From the NCBI RefSeq assembly GCF_029263665.1, contig NZ_JAJUFQ010000001.1:307875-371874 (forward strand): a stretch of DNA of 64,000 nucleotides, given 5' to 3'. Below, piece by piece: positions 43,413 through 53,129 of the stretch. The DNA is from Halomonas sp. Its GTDB lineage: Bacteria; Pseudomonadota; Gammaproteobacteria; Pseudomonadales; Halomonadaceae. Position 1 is the first letter of the stretch. Each line of letters starts with the position of its first letter. The notes beneath the pieces were generated by a model. The model was not told the origin of the DNA. It worked only from the letters and a program-made list of their open reading frames with translations, and made no database searches. The position numbers and the translations under genes are program-made.

Positions 43413-43623
43413 TCGACCTCCTGTGCGCAGTGTACTTGATCTGCAGGGCGGTGCTGCCACCCGGAGACTGCCGACACACTACTGCGTTCGATCATTCTGC
43501 GTTGAAATCTGCCTCAAGATGCTCACTCAGCCCTTGTAAACTACACCCTCTCGGCCGATTTCTCCTTGCCTGATCATCGCTCGTAACGTTTGTCAGCAGC
43601 CTCCTCGCTCACTCACAGCGTCG

Positions 43624-45546
43624 CTATTGCGACTTGCGCACCCGCAGATACCACTCGGACAGCAGTCGTACCTGCTTCTCGGTGTACCCACGATCCACCA
43701 TCCGCGCCACAAAGTCTTCGTGTTTCTTGATATCGGCGGAAGATGCCTTGGCATTGAACGAAATGACCGGCAACAACTCCTCGGTATTGGCAAACATCTT
43801 GTGTTCGATGACACCACGCAGCTTCTCGTAGGACTGCCACCCCGGGTTCATGCCATTATTCTGAGCACGCGCCCGAAGCACGAAGTTGACGACTTCGTGA
43901 CGGAAATCCTTGGGATTGGAGATACCTGCAGGCTTTTCGATCTTCTCCAGCTCTTCATTCAAGGATTGACGATCAAACAACTCGCCAGTCTCGGGATCCC
44001 GGTACTCCTGATCCTGAATCCAGAAATCGGCATAGGTCACATAGCGATCGAATATGTTCTGTCCATACTCGGAGTAGGACTCCAGGTAAGCGGTCTGAAT
44101 CTCCTTGCCGATGAAATCCACGTAGCGCGGCGCCAGATATTCCTTGATGTAGCGCAGGTAGCGCTCGAACACTTCCTTGGGCAACTGCTCCTGCTCCAGA
44201 CGTTGTTCGAGCACGTAGAGTAGATGCACCGGGTTGGCAGCTACTTCGACATTGTCGAAATTGAATACCTTGGACAGGATCTTGAAGGCAAAACGCGTGG
44301 ACAGGCCATTCATGCCTTCATCGACACCGGCACTGTCACGATATTCCTGGATCGACTTGGCCTTGGGATCGGTATCCTTGAGGTTTTCGCCGTCGTAGAT
44401 CCTCATCTTGGAATAGACACTGGAATTCTCGGGCTCCTTGAGTCGCGAAAGCACAGTGAACTGCGCCAGCATACGCAAGGTATCCGGAGCACAAGGCGCC
44501 TGGTTGAGGGAAGAATGCTCAAGCAGTTTCTGGTAGATCTTGATTTCCTCACTGACCCGCAGGCAGTAAGGCACCTTGACGATATAGACCCGATCGAGGA
44601 ACGCCTCGTTGTTCCGGTTGTTGCGGAATGTCTGCCACTCGCTCTCATTGGAGTGCGCCAGCACGATGCCATCAAAAGGAATCGCGCCCATGCCTTCAGT
44701 GGGGTTGTAGTTGCCTTCCTGGGTTGCAGTCAGCAGCGGATGCAGCACCTTGATCGGCGCCTTGAACATCTCGACGAACTCCATCAAGCCCTGATTGGCT
44801 CGACATAGGCCGCCGGAAAAGCTGTAAGCATCCGGGTCGTCCTGGGAGTACATCTCAAGCTGGCGAATATCGACCTTGCCCACCAGGGAAGAGATGTCCT
44901 GGTTGTTCTCGTCACCAGGCTCGGTCTTGGAAATGGCGATCTGGTTGAGGCGCGATGGATACAGGCGCACCACCCGGAACTCGGAAATATCTCCCCCGGC
45001 TTCACGCAGGCGCTTGGCCGCCCAAGGCGACATCACACTGCGCAGATAACGCTGCGGAATGCCATATTCCTTCTCCAGCAGCTCGCCATCCTCCTCTGGC
45101 GAGAACAGCCCAAGGGGAGACTCATGCACAGGGGACCCCTTGATGGCATAGAAAGGTACATGTTCCATCAGCAACTTGAGGCGCTCGGCCAAGGACGACT
45201 TGCCTCCACCCACCGGCCCCAGCAAATACAGAATCTGTTTCTTTTCCTCCAACCCCTGAGCCGCATGACGGAAATAGGAAACAATCTGCTCGATCGCCTC
45301 CTCCATGCCATGGAATTCGCTGAACGCCGGGTACCGACGAATGACCTTGTTGGAAAAGATCCGTGCCAGCCGTGAATCTTTGGCCGTGTCGATTACCTCG
45401 GGCTCACCGATGGCCTCCAGCATGCGCTCCGCCGCGCTGGCATAGGCGGACGGATCCTGACGGCAGAGCTCAAGGTACTCCTGCAAGGACATCTCTTCCT
45501 GCTGAATACGAGCGTAACGGTTCTGCACGTGGTCAAAGATACTCAT
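43624..45546 (-). CDS. prkA: PrkA/YeaG serine protein kinase, AAA+ type
   Basis: PrkA (640 residues) has an N-terminal AAA+ domain with Walker A GPVGGGKSS (110-118), which follows LYLL, and a C-terminal part resembling a protein kinase (region of YTEKQVRLLSEWYLRVRKS at the end). Both kinase and ATP-dependent protease activities have been proposed for the family. It heads the prkA-yeaH-spoVR cluster, 211 bp before yeaH, with AGGAGG before its ATG. Length matches the family. Confidence 0.95.
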   Translation of the reverse strand: MSIFDHVQNRYARIQQEEMSLQEYLELCRQDPSAYASAAERMLEAIGEPEVIDTAKDSRLARIFSNKVIRRYPAFSEFHGMEEAIEQIVSYFRHAAQGLEEKKQILYLLGPVGGGKSSLAERLKLLMEHVPFYAIKGSPVHESPLGLFSPEEDGELLEKEYGIPQRYLRSVMSPWAAKRLREAGGDISEFRVVRLYPSRLNQIAISKTEPGDENNQDISSLVGKVDIRQLEMYSQDDPDAYSFSGGLCRANQGLMEFVEMFKAPIKVLHPLLTATQEGNYNPTEGMGAIPFDGIVLAHSNESEWQTFRNNRNNEAFLDRVYIVKVPYCLRVSEEIKIYQKLLEHSSLNQAPCAPDTLRMLAQFTVLSRLKEPENSSVYSKMRIYDGENLKDTDPKAKSIQEYRDSAGVDEGMNGLSTRFAFKILSKVFNFDNVEVAANPVHLLYVLEQRLEQEQLPKEVFERYLRYIKEYLAPRYVDFIGKEIQTAYLESYSEYGQNIFDRYVTYADFWIQDQEYRDPETGELFDRQSLNEELEKIEKPAGISNPKDFRHEVVNFVLRARAQNNGMNPGWQSYEKLRGVIEHKMFANTEELLPVISFNAKASSADIKKHEDFVARMVDRGYTEKQVRLLSEWYLRVRKSQ

Positions 45547-45904
45547 CGAAGCCTCCTGTTTGCCCGACTCCCGGCTACAGCAATCCTTCCTTGACGAACT
45601 TTCACCGGGGCTACTTGTCAGCGTAGAACAGTATTAGCCAAACGTGATTCAACGCTGAGTTCCCTTTTCTCCTTCGTCGCTACTTGCTACCCATCCCTTA
45701 CCTATAAGAACCCAACCAAGGCGGAGTGTTTCACTCCTGATCAGAAAACCCTCTGTTCTGAAGGAAAAAACACACCTGAACAAAGCTTCTCCGCTGCCTG
45801 CCCGAATCTGTCCAACGCCCCAACATGTACGGTAATGCAAAAGCGTGACTCCCTACCAGCGTATCCGGGAGCAGACACCTCTCTTGCGCCTGCCTGCGAC
45901 CAGC
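45547..45904. other. Intergenic region upstream of prkA
   Basis: No gene is supported. It must contain the prkA-cluster promoter. The best minus-strand -10 candidate is CTAATACT near 45633-45640, which resembles a sigmaS-type -10, but no convincing -35 accompanies it. I found no sigma54 (GG-N10-GC) element, although E. coli yeaGH has been reported to use one. Confidence 0.4.
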
Positions 45905-47941
45905 CTACATTTCAGCGGCAAGCCGCACCCCTTGATCGATGGCTCGCTTGGCATCCAGTTCTGCTGCCTTATCCGCCCCACCAATGATATCCACCCTGAC
46001 ACCGGCGCTTTCCAGAGGCGCAATCAGATCACGCACGGACTCCTGTCCGGCACATACCACAACGCTATCGACTGCCAATATGCGCGGTTCTCCGGCCACC
46101 CGCAGATGCAGGCCTTGATCATCGACATGCAGGTATTCACAGCCAGCCAAGGCTTCAACGCCGCGATGGCGCAAAGAGGCTCTATGCACCCAGCCAGTGG
46201 ACGTGCCCAGCCCTTTACCCGGTTTGGAAGTCTTGCGCTGCAACAGAAACACTTGGCGCGGCGTGTCCGGCCGCCGAGGCGGCTTGAGTCCACCGGGTTC
46301 TCTGACCGATAGGTCAACGCCCCACTCATCGCACCACTGCGCCACGGGATCTTCACCTGATTCAGTGTGGGTCAAGAGTTCAGCCACGTCGAAGCCGATT
46401 CCTCCTGCACCGATGATTGCCACCCTTTTTCCTACTTTCTCAGGTGCCGTAATGGCTTCGGCATAGCTCAACACGCTAGGGTGATCCGCCCCGGGCAATT
46501 CAAGCTGGCGCGGCCGCACCCCGGTCGCCAGCACAACTCGATCAAACCCACTAAGCATCTCGATATTCGCATCACAGCCCAGCCGAACATCAACACCTGT
46601 CTTACCCAGCATGACGCGGAAGTAGCGCAAGGTTTCGTTGAATTCCTCCTTGCCCGGAATCTTGCGCGCAAAATTGAACTGTCCACCCAACTCATTCTGG
46701 CGCTCAAACAGCGTCACATGATGACCACGCTCTGCTGCTGTCACTGCGACAGCAAGCCCAGCAGGGCCACCACCGACAACGGCAACATTCACCGGAGACT
46801 CAGCAGGCTCCAGCACGATTTCCGTTTCATGGCAGGCTCTTGGGTTGACCAGGCAGGAAGTCAGCTTGCCTTGAAAAGTGTGATCAAGGCAGGCCTGATT
46901 GCAGGCAATGCAAGTATTGATTTCATGACTCAACCCCTGTCTCGCCTTGCCCAACCAGGCAGCATCAGCCAGCAGCGGTCGAGCCATGGACACCATGTCC
47001 GCATGCCCATCGGCAAGCACTCTCTCGGCAACTTCCGGCATATTGATGCGGTTCGTCGTAATCAGCGGAATGGATACAGCATCACGAACCCGGTGAGAGA
47101 CTTCAGTGAAGGCAGCCCGAGGTACACTGGTCACGATGGTCGGCACCCGTGCTTCATGCCATCCGATGCCCGTGTTGATGGCATCGGCCCCCGCGGCTTC
47201 CACCGCCAGGCCCAGCGCAATGACCTCCTCGGCAGTACTCCCTTCCTCCACCAGGTCAATCATCGACAAGCGAAAGACCACGACAAATTCATGCCCAACC
47301 GCTTCTCGAATGCGGCGCACGATCTCTACCGGGAAGCGAATACGATTGTCGAAGCTGCCACCCCAGCGATCACCACGCTGGTTGGTCCTGCGACAGATGA
47401 ACTGGTTGATCAGGTACCCTTCCGAGCCCATCACTTCAATCCCGTCATACCCCGCCTTCTGGGCCAAGGTGGCACATCGAACATAGTCTGCGATCTGCTT
47501 CTCGACGTCAGCATCACTCAACTCTCGAGGCATGAACGGATTGATTGGCGCCTGAATCGGGGAGGGTGCCACCGATTGTGGTGAGTAACTATAACGGCCG
47601 GCATGCAGAATCTGCAGCAGCAGACGCCCTCCCTCACGGTGCACACTGCCAGTCAGTTGCCGATGACTGACGAGCTGCTCATCGCTATCGAGCACCGAAG
47701 CCCCCTCCACCAGAACACCTTCGGCATTGGGGGAAATACCTCCTGTCACCATCAATCCGACCCCATGCCGGACACGCTCGACATAGAAGGCGGCCAGGCG
47801 TTCGAAACCACCAGACATTTCTTCCAGATTGGTGTGCATTGATCCCATCAGCACACGATTGGGTAATTGCAGATGACCCAGCATGATCGGCTGGAACAAA
47901 TGAGGATAAGCTGCCACGGCAAGGCCCTCGAACGAACTCAT
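45905..47941 (-). CDS. fadH: NADPH-dependent 2,4-dienoyl-CoA reductase
   Basis: FadH reduces 2,4-dienoyl-CoA intermediates in beta-oxidation of unsaturated fatty acids. The 678-residue protein has an Old Yellow Enzyme-type FMN barrel (residues 12-330; EGYLINQFICRRTNQRGDRWGG near 174), a 4Fe-4S site C344, C347, C351 and C363 in the spacing x2, x3, x11, and a FAD/NADPH module beginning VAVVGGGPAGLAVA near residue 387 with IIGAGGIGFDVAE. All parts are intact. It is a single gene with its own 180-bp upstream region. A related trimethylamine dehydrogenase-type enzyme is less likely. Confidence 0.94.
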   Translation of the reverse strand: MSSFEGLAVAAYPHLFQPIMLGHLQLPNRVLMGSMHTNLEEMSGGFERLAAFYVERVRHGVGLMVTGGISPNAEGVLVEGASVLDSDEQLVSHRQLTGSVHREGGRLLLQILHAGRYSYSPQSVAPSPIQAPINPFMPRELSDADVEKQIADYVRCATLAQKAGYDGIEVMGSEGYLINQFICRRTNQRGDRWGGSFDNRIRFPVEIVRRIREAVGHEFVVVFRLSMIDLVEEGSTAEEVIALGLAVEAAGADAINTGIGWHEARVPTIVTSVPRAAFTEVSHRVRDAVSIPLITTNRINMPEVAERVLADGHADMVSMARPLLADAAWLGKARQGLSHEINTCIACNQACLDHTFQGKLTSCLVNPRACHETEIVLEPAESPVNVAVVGGGPAGLAVAVTAAERGHHVTLFERQNELGGQFNFARKIPGKEEFNETLRYFRVMLGKTGVDVRLGCDANIEMLSGFDRVVLATGVRPRQLELPGADHPSVLSYAEAITAPEKVGKRVAIIGAGGIGFDVAELLTHTESGEDPVAQWCDEWGVDLSVREPGGLKPPRRPDTPRQVFLLQRKTSKPGKGLGTSTGWVHRASLRHRGVEALAGCEYLHVDDQGLHLRVAGEPRILAVDSVVVCAGQESVRDLIAPLESAGVRVDIIGGADKAAELDAKRAIDQGVRLAAEM

Positions 47942-48072
47942 GAGTTGTCATTGAACTCGGTAACGCTCACTCAAGGATGATCAACTCAACCCATGATGGC
48001 GCCAACCAGATTCAAACAACTGTATGATAGTCATCAACGCCTTGCCACCCTGCATACGTATAACGCACACGC

Positions 48073-48101
48073 AAAAAACCCGATGCATGAAAGCATCGGG
48101 T
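48073..48101 (-). terminator. Rho-independent terminator of the tRNA-Val/Asp array
   Basis: ACCCGATGC and GCATCGGGT form a 9-bp stem with a 6-base loop, and on the minus strand a T-run follows. It lies 21 bases past the last tRNA. Confidence 0.93.
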
Positions 48102-48121
48102 CGGAAATCTTGCAGCGTGTG

Positions 48122-48198
48122 TGGCGGACCGGACGGGGCTCGAACCCGCGACCTCCGGCGTGACAGGCCGGCATTCTAACCAACTGAACTACCGGTCC
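48122..48198 (-). tRNA. tRNA-Asp (GTC), fifth gene of the array
   Basis: This is a 77-nt cloverleaf with encoded CCA. The anticodon stem CCGGC/GCCGG encloses CTGTCAC, giving anticodon GTC. The acceptor stem GGACCGG pairs with CCGGTCC and the discriminator is G, as usual for tRNA-Asp. Confidence 0.97.
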
Positions 48199-48201
48199 GC
48201 A

Positions 48202-48278
48202 TGGTGGGTGATACCGGATTCGAACCAGTGACCCCCAGCATGTGAGGCTGGTGCTCTAACCAACTGAGCTAATCACCC
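48202..48278 (-). tRNA. tRNA-Val (CAC), fourth gene of the array
   Basis: This is a 77-nt cloverleaf with encoded CCA. The stem CCAGC/GCTGG encloses CTCACAT, giving anticodon CAC for GUG codons. The acceptor is GGGTGAT/ATCACCC with discriminator A. Only 3 bases separate it from the next tRNA-Asp. Confidence 0.96.
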
Positions 48279-48335
48279 ATGTATCACACTTGATATGCTG
48301 CTATGTAACTTTGGCCCTGTTACGTGGGATCATCA

Positions 48336-48412
48336 TGGCGGACCGGACGGGGCTCGAACCCGCGACCTCCGGCGTGACAGGCCGGCATTCTAACCAACTG
48401 AACTACCGGTCC
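48336..48412 (-). tRNA. tRNA-Asp (GTC), third gene of the array
   Basis: This 77-nt tRNA is identical in sequence to the copy at 48122-48198, with encoded CCA. Confidence 0.97.
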
Positions 48413-48438
48413 ACTTGATGATATAGCGAGAGCGATGA

Positions 48439-48515
48439 TGGCGGACCGGACGGGACTCGAACCCGCGACCTCCGGCGTGACAGGCCGGCATTCTAACCAA
48501 CTGAACTACCGGTCC
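48439..48515 (-). tRNA. tRNA-Asp (GTC), second gene of the array
   Basis: This 77-nt tRNA has encoded CCA and one change from the other two tRNA-Asp copies, in the T-arm loop region (GAGTCCCGT instead of GAGCCCCGT), which is the form also found in E. coli. Confidence 0.97.
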
Positions 48516-48570
48516 GCATGACATCACAACACTATTACAACTCTTACGTTTCCGGGCATCACTTGCGTGA

Positions 48571-48646
48571 TGGTGGGTGGTACAGGGTTCGAACCTGTGA
48601 CCCCCAGCTTGTAAGGCTGGTGCTCTCCCAACTGAGCTAACCACCC
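48571..48646 (-). tRNA. tRNA-Val (TAC), first gene of the array
   Basis: This is a 76-nt cloverleaf with encoded CCA. The stem CCAGC/GCTGG encloses CTTACAA, giving anticodon TAC. The acceptor is GGGTGGT/ACCACCC with discriminator A. It is the promoter-proximal gene. Confidence 0.97.
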
Positions 48647-48664
48647 CTGGTCACGTGGCGCTGC

Positions 48665-48692
48665 ATTCTACAGAACCCCGGAATGATGTCAA
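48665..48692 (-). promoter_or_regulatory. Strong promoter of the tRNA-Val/Asp array
   Basis: On the minus strand a perfect TTGACA is followed after 16 bases by TAGAAT and then a GC-rich discriminator (GCAGCGCC). The first tRNA starts 18 bases after the -10. An A-run upstream of the -35 may serve as an UP element. Confidence 0.82.
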
Positions 48693-48835
48693 CGCGTTTT
48701 TTTCAATTACTGATCACTTCACTGGCTATTTTTCATCCAGCTTTCATCCACTTGGACGAAAAAGCCAGTAACCACGGGCTAAAGAACACAGGCACCCCTC
48801 TACGAGCACATCGACAAAAAATATCACTTCAAGCC

Positions 48836-49591
48836 TCAAGGCGAGTCATCTGAGCATAATTTATGGCCCAGCATGAATTCCGCAGTCACCTTGGCAGCCT
48901 CTTCGATCAAGCCCTCCTGGGTGGCACCGCTCGAGCGCCTGGCCACCCAGTCGTGATCACCATCCTCAAGCCAATGCACTAGAGACCGAGGCGCCAATCC
49001 CGTCAGGCCATATCCTTCCACTTCTGCCTGCGTGCCGAAGGGATCACGCTTCCCTTGCAATACCAGCACCGGACAATGCAATCCTGGCCAATGTTCTAGA
49101 CGCAACCTGTCTGGCTTGCCAGCCGGATGAAAGGGGTAACCTGCAAGGACGAGACCAGGGACTTCTTCACCCAAGTCATCCTCTGCCAACAGCATACTGG
49201 CCACTCGCCCTCCCATGGACTTGCCACCCAACCAGAGCGGTTCCCCTTCTGTCCGCGACAACAGGGCGTGCCACTGCCGCAATTCTTCCACCAGCACACT
49301 CACCTTGGGGGGTGGCCGGCGACGACCTTCTTGCTGCATACGTTGCATGTACGAGAACTCCACGGCCAGAGTCTGTACTCCTTGTGTCGCCAGTGCATTG
49401 CGCCACGCGACAAGAAAATCTGACGCCTGCCCTGCCCCCGCACCGTGCATCAACAGCAGCGCACCTGCGGTTCCAGTCCCCTGAAGCCATACCTTGCCAT
49501 GGTCCTCCAACCACCAGTTGCCGCAAGCACTTGAACGCCGCAGGTCGCTCAGTTCCGCCAACGAAATCCTGGTACAACTTTCGTCTTGCAC
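48836..49591 (-). CDS. KANL3/Tex30-type alpha/beta hydrolase
   Basis: The 251-residue cytosolic protein has an alpha/beta hydrolase core: LLLMHGAGAGQASDF near residue 46 as the oxyanion loop, WLGGKSMGGRVASML near residue 120 with the nucleophile Ser, and HWLEDGDHDWV near residue 206 with the catalytic His. Bacterial members of this group have no firm substrate. I prefer the GTG at 49591, with AGGAG 7 bases upstream, over the ATG nine codons earlier at 49618. It is divergent from ccoN with about 125 bp between the starts. Confidence 0.82.
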   Translation of the reverse strand: MQDESCTRISLAELSDLRRSSACGNWWLEDHGKVWLQGTGTAGALLLMHGAGAGQASDFLVAWRNALATQGVQTLAVEFSYMQRMQQEGRRRPPPKVSVLVEELRQWHALLSRTEGEPLWLGGKSMGGRVASMLLAEDDLGEEVPGLVLAGYPFHPAGKPDRLRLEHWPGLHCPVLVLQGKRDPFGTQAEVEGYGLTGLAPRSLVHWLEDGDHDWVARRSSGATQEGLIEEAAKVTAEFMLGHKLCSDDSP

Positions 49592-49716
49592 CTGGTCACT
49601 CCTGTACCAATTACACATTCAAAGTGTATACAATTAACGAAGAAAACGGGATACACTTACTACCAGACAGTTGATCCGCCCTGCTCGCGGAGCCTGCATT
49701 CAATGGAACCAGGATC

Positions 49717-51276
49717 ATGAGCTCAGCAATCGAACACCCGCCTCAGCGCGAGGCCAACAGCACTGGTGACGGCAACTCACCTCTATCAGCGAGCGATAGC
49801 TCTGTAGGCAATGCAACCTACGAGCCAACCTCCGACCCGGCTTGCAGCTCAGGCTACGATACGAGCTACAACACAACCTACAACTACAAAGTGGTTCGCC
49901 AGTTCGCGATCATGACAGTGGTTTGGGGCATCGTCGGCATGTGCGTCGGCCTGACCCTGGCTGCCCAACTCGTCTGGCCACAGCTCAATCTTGACCTGCC
50001 GTGGACCAGCTTCGGCCGTCTGCGCCCGCTGCATACCAACCTGGTGATCTTCGCTTTCGGCGGCTGCGCACTCTTCGCCACATCCTATTACGTGGTCCAG
50101 CGTACCTGCCGAGTTCGCCTGATCAGCGACCGGCTTGCCGCCTTCACTTTCTGGGGGTATCAGGCAGTGATCCTGTGCGCACTGGTCAGCCTGCCGCTGG
50201 GTTACACCGAGATCAAGGAATACGCGGAGCTGGAATGGCCCATCGACATCCTTCTGGCAGTGGTCTGGATCACCTATGGCGTCGTTTTCCTCGGCACCAT
50301 ACGCGCTCGCAAGACATCACATATCTATGTGGCCAACTGGTTCTTCGCCGCATTCATTCTCACCGTCGCCGTGCTGCACATCGTCAATAGTGCTGCCCTG
50401 CCTGTCACCTCCACCTACTCCATTTCCGTATATGCCGGTGCTGTCGATGCCATGGTGCAGTGGTGGTATGGCCATAATGCCGTAGGTTTTTTCCTTACCG
50501 CTGGCTTCCTCGGCATGATGTACTACTTCGTGCCCAAACAGGCAGGTCGACCGGTCTACTCCTACCGCCTGTCAATCGTCCATTTCTGGGCGCTGATCAT
50601 GGTCTACATGTGGGCCGGACCTCATCACCTGCACTACACCGCCCTCCCCACCTGGGCACAGTCACTGGGCATGGTGATGTCGATCATTCTGCTTGCACCG
50701 TCCTGGGGCGGCATGATCAACGGCATGATGACCCTCTCTGGCGCCTGGCATAAGCTGCGCACCGACCCGACACTGCGTTTCCTTGTCGTGGCACTGTCCT
50801 TCTACGGCATGTCGACCTTCGAAGGCCCGATGATGGCAGTGAAAACCGTCAACGCACTGTCTCACTACACCGACTGGACCATTGGTCACGTACACTCCGG
50901 TGCCCTGGGTTGGGTCGCCATGATCACCATCGGTTCCCTCTACCACCTGATTCCGCGCCTCTACGGCCACACCGAGATGTACTCGGTCAAGTTGGTGTCG
51001 GTGCACTTCTGGTTAGCCACTGTAGGTACGGTGCTGTACATCGCCGCCATGTGGGTCAATGGCATTCTGCAAGGGCTGATGTGGCGTGCCTTCAATGCCG
51101 ACGGCACCCTGATGTATACCTTCGTCGAGACTATCGAAGCCAGTGTGCCGGGCTATGCAGTACGCATGCTCGGGGGCTTGTGCTGGGTCGTGGGAATGGT
51201 GGTCATGGCAGTGAATGTGTACAAGACCGCCAGACCTGTCACCGACAGCCGCAGGCTGATGCCACAGACCGCTTGA
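49717..51276 (+). CDS. ccoN: cbb3-type cytochrome c oxidase subunit I
   Basis: CcoN is the catalytic heme-copper subunit of the high-affinity cbb3 oxidase in the inner membrane. It has 12 hydrophobic segments and the ligand histidines in [14 protein letters not shown] (low-spin heme), [11 protein letters not shown] and [12 protein letters not shown] (CuB), and [11 protein letters not shown] (hemes b3 and b). At 519 residues it is about 40 longer than usual because of a hydrophilic N-terminus (residues 1-56) rich in Ser, Thr, Asn and Tyr with the short internal echo [12 protein letters not shown]. It starts the ccoNOQPGHIS operon. I found no complete FNR box upstream. Confidence 0.97.
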   Translation: MSSAIEHPPQREANSTGDGNSPLSASDSSVGNATYEPTSDPACSSGYDTSYNTTYNYKVVRQFAIMTVVWGIVGMCVGLTLAAQLVWPQLNLDLPWTSFGRLRPLHTNLVIFAFGGCALFATSYYVVQRTCRVRLISDRLAAFTFWGYQAVILCALVSLPLGYTEIKEYAELEWPIDILLAVVWITYGVVFLGTIRARKTSHIYVANWFFAAFILTVAVLHIVNSAALPVTSTYSISVYAGAVDAMVQWWYGHNAVGFFLTAGFLGMMYYFVPKQAGRPVYSYRLSIVHFWALIMVYMWAGPHHLHYTALPTWAQSLGMVMSIILLAPSWGGMINGMMTLSGAWHKLRTDPTLRFLVVALSFYGMSTFEGPMMAVKTVNALSHYTDWTIGHVHSGALGWVAMITIGSLYHLIPRLYGHTEMYSVKLVSVHFWLATVGTVLYIAAMWVNGILQGLMWRAFNADGTLMYTFVETIEASVPGYAVRMLGGLCWVVGMVVMAVNVYKTARPVTDSRRLMPQTA

Positions 51277-51294
51277 GCCGACGGGGAAACCATC

Positions 51295-51918
51295 ATGCGA
51301 CATGAAATCATCGAGAAGAACGTCGGTCTGCTGGCCGTGCTGGTACTGGCAGTGATCAGCCTTGGCGGCCTGGCCGAGATTGTTCCGCTGTTCTTTCAGA
51401 AACAGACCACCGCGCCCATTGAAGGCCTCAAGCCACTCTCCGCTCTGGAGCTGGAAGGGCGTGACATCTACCGTCGCGAAGGCTGCGTGGGCTGCCACTC
51501 ACAGATGATCCGCCCATTCCGCGCCGAAACCGAGCGCTACGGCCATTACAGCGTGGCGGGGGAGTCCGTCTGGGAGCACAACTTCCTGTGGGGCTCCAAA
51601 CGCACGGGCCCCGATCTGGCGCGGGTAGGAGGTCGCTACAGCGACGAATGGCACCGCGCCCACATGTACAACCCCCGGGATGTGGTTCCGGAGTCCATCA
51701 TGCCTGCCTACCCCTGGCTGTTCGACAACATGCTGGACGGCAAGGATACCGCCGCCAAGATGCGGACCCTGCAACGCCTCGGTGTGCCTTACAGCGACGA
51801 ACAGATTGCCAAGGCCGGAGATGCGGTACGCGGCAAAACGGAAATCACCGCTCTGGTGGCCTATCTGCAGCAGCTCGGTACCGTCCTTCCCCGTACCGCA
51901 GTGAATTCAGAAAAGTAA
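51295..51918 (+). CDS. ccoO: cbb3-type cytochrome c oxidase subunit II (mono-heme cytochrome c)
   Basis: CcoO is a membrane-anchored periplasmic cytochrome c that passes electrons from CcoP to CcoN. The 207-residue protein has one N-terminal membrane helix (about 11-33), the heme c motif CVGCH at residues 64-68, and the axial Met in [31 protein letters not shown] is a typical CcoO block. It follows ccoN by 18 bp. Confidence 0.97.
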   Translation: MRHEIIEKNVGLLAVLVLAVISLGGLAEIVPLFFQKQTTAPIEGLKPLSALELEGRDIYRREGCVGCHSQMIRPFRAETERYGHYSVAGESVWEHNFLWGSKRTGPDLARVGGRYSDEWHRAHMYNPRDVVPESIMPAYPWLFDNMLDGKDTAAKMRTLQRLGVPYSDEQIAKAGDAVRGKTEITALVAYLQQLGTVLPRTAVNSEK

Positions 51919-51933
51919 GTCGGCGAGGCAAGC

Positions 51934-52125
51934 ATGGATATCGGAACGTTTCGTGGCGTGATCACTGCCATTCTGCTCATTGCATTCGTTGGCCTGGTGA
52001 TATGGGCCTACTCCGGGCGCCGCCGCCAGTCCTTCGATGAAGCGGCCCGCCTTCCCTTTGACGACGAGCCGACCGCTCAGCCGCGTCCGGAAGACCATCA
52101 AGACAAGGGAGACAAGGCGCTATGA
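51934..52125 (+). CDS. ccoQ: cbb3-type oxidase subunit CcoQ
   Basis: CcoQ is a small single-helix subunit that stabilises the cbb3 complex. The 63-residue protein has one membrane helix (about 9-26, AILLIAFVGLVIWAYSG), a RRR cluster at the cytosolic side and a polar tail with FDEAARLPFDDE, the usual CcoQ pattern. Its start is 15 bases after ccoO and its stop overlaps the ccoP start by 4 bases. Confidence 0.93.
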   Translation: MDIGTFRGVITAILLIAFVGLVIWAYSGRRRQSFDEAARLPFDDEPTAQPRPEDHQDKGDKAL

Positions 52126-53066
52126 CCGCGTATTGGAGTGACGCTCTGTCCGGCTTCTGGAGTGGCTGGATCATCATCATCACCCTCGGCAGCATTGCCT
52201 TCGCCTTCTGGTTGCTGGTGGCCAATCGCAAGACCGATACACAGCCCAAGACCGACGGCCAGGTCAGTACTACCGGGCACGGTGCGGATGGCATCGAAGA
52301 ATATGACAACCCGCTGCCACGCTGGTGGTTCTTCCTCTACATCGCCACCGTGATCTTTGCCTTGACCTACCTGGTGCTGTACCCGGGGCTCGGTAACTTC
52401 ACGGGCTTGCTTGGCTGGACCCAGGAAGACCAGTGGGAACAGGAAGTCGCTGATGCCGAAGCCCGGTATGCACCCATCTTTGAGCGCTACCAACAGATAC
52501 CGATTCCTGAGCTAGCCAATGACCCTGACGCCATGCAGGTGGCCGAACGCATCTTCCTCAACAACTGCGCCATCTGCCATGGATCCAATGCCAAGGGCGG
52601 CAATGGATTTCCCAACCTGACCGATGATGACTGGTTGTATGGCGGCCAGCCAGAACAGATCGTCACCACTCTGACCCAGGGACGTCGCGGCATGATGCCG
52701 CCATGGAAGCAGCTCGGCGAAGACAATATCGAAAACCTGACCCAATACCTGCTGTCACTATCCGGCAACGCCAATGATGAACAGAAGGCCCAGCAGGGCA
52801 AGACCCTGTACGCCTCCACCTGCATTGGTTGCCATGGCCCGGATGCCACTGGCAACCAGGCCCTTGGTGCACCGAACCTGAGCGACGATATATGGCTGTA
52901 TCGTGCTCCTGGTCAGAGTATTGCGGACTCAGTTCGCCAGACCCTGAACGAGGGACGCAAGGGCCATATGCCAGCCCAGGCAGCCTATATCGGCGAACAG
53001 CGTGTTCATCTGGTCGCTGCCTATGTCTATGGTCTGAGTCGCCATGAAGGACAGCAGGCACACTAG
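52122..53066 (+). CDS. ccoP: cbb3-type cytochrome c oxidase subunit III (di-heme cytochrome c)
   Basis: CcoP accepts electrons from soluble carriers and passes them to CcoO. The 314-residue protein has two membrane helices (about 12-34 and 68-88), the long gammaproteobacterial form, and two heme c motifs, CAICH at 149-153 and CIGCH at 234-238, each followed by a methionine region (GMMPPW and GHMPAQ). The segment YDNPLPRWWFFLY before the second helix is diagnostic. It is coupled to ccoQ; ccoG follows after 63 bp. Confidence 0.97.
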   Translation: MTAYWSDALSGFWSGWIIIITLGSIAFAFWLLVANRKTDTQPKTDGQVSTTGHGADGIEEYDNPLPRWWFFLYIATVIFALTYLVLYPGLGNFTGLLGWTQEDQWEQEVADAEARYAPIFERYQQIPIPELANDPDAMQVAERIFLNNCAICHGSNAKGGNGFPNLTDDDWLYGGQPEQIVTTLTQGRRGMMPPWKQLGEDNIENLTQYLLSLSGNANDEQKAQQGKTLYASTCIGCHGPDATGNQALGAPNLSDDIWLYRAPGQSIADSVRQTLNEGRKGHMPAQAAYIGEQRVHLVAAYVYGLSRHEGQQAH

Positions 53067-53129
53067 GGCAAACCAGATCATGAGCCCATGTTGCCGTGGG
53101 CTTTGCCAGACAACCGCCGGGAGACAGGC

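Noticed and set aside
49671..49680. TTGATCCGCC upstream of ccoN as an FNR/ANR box
   Set aside because: Only the left half matches TTGAT-N4-ATCAA; the right half is absent, so no full site can be claimed.
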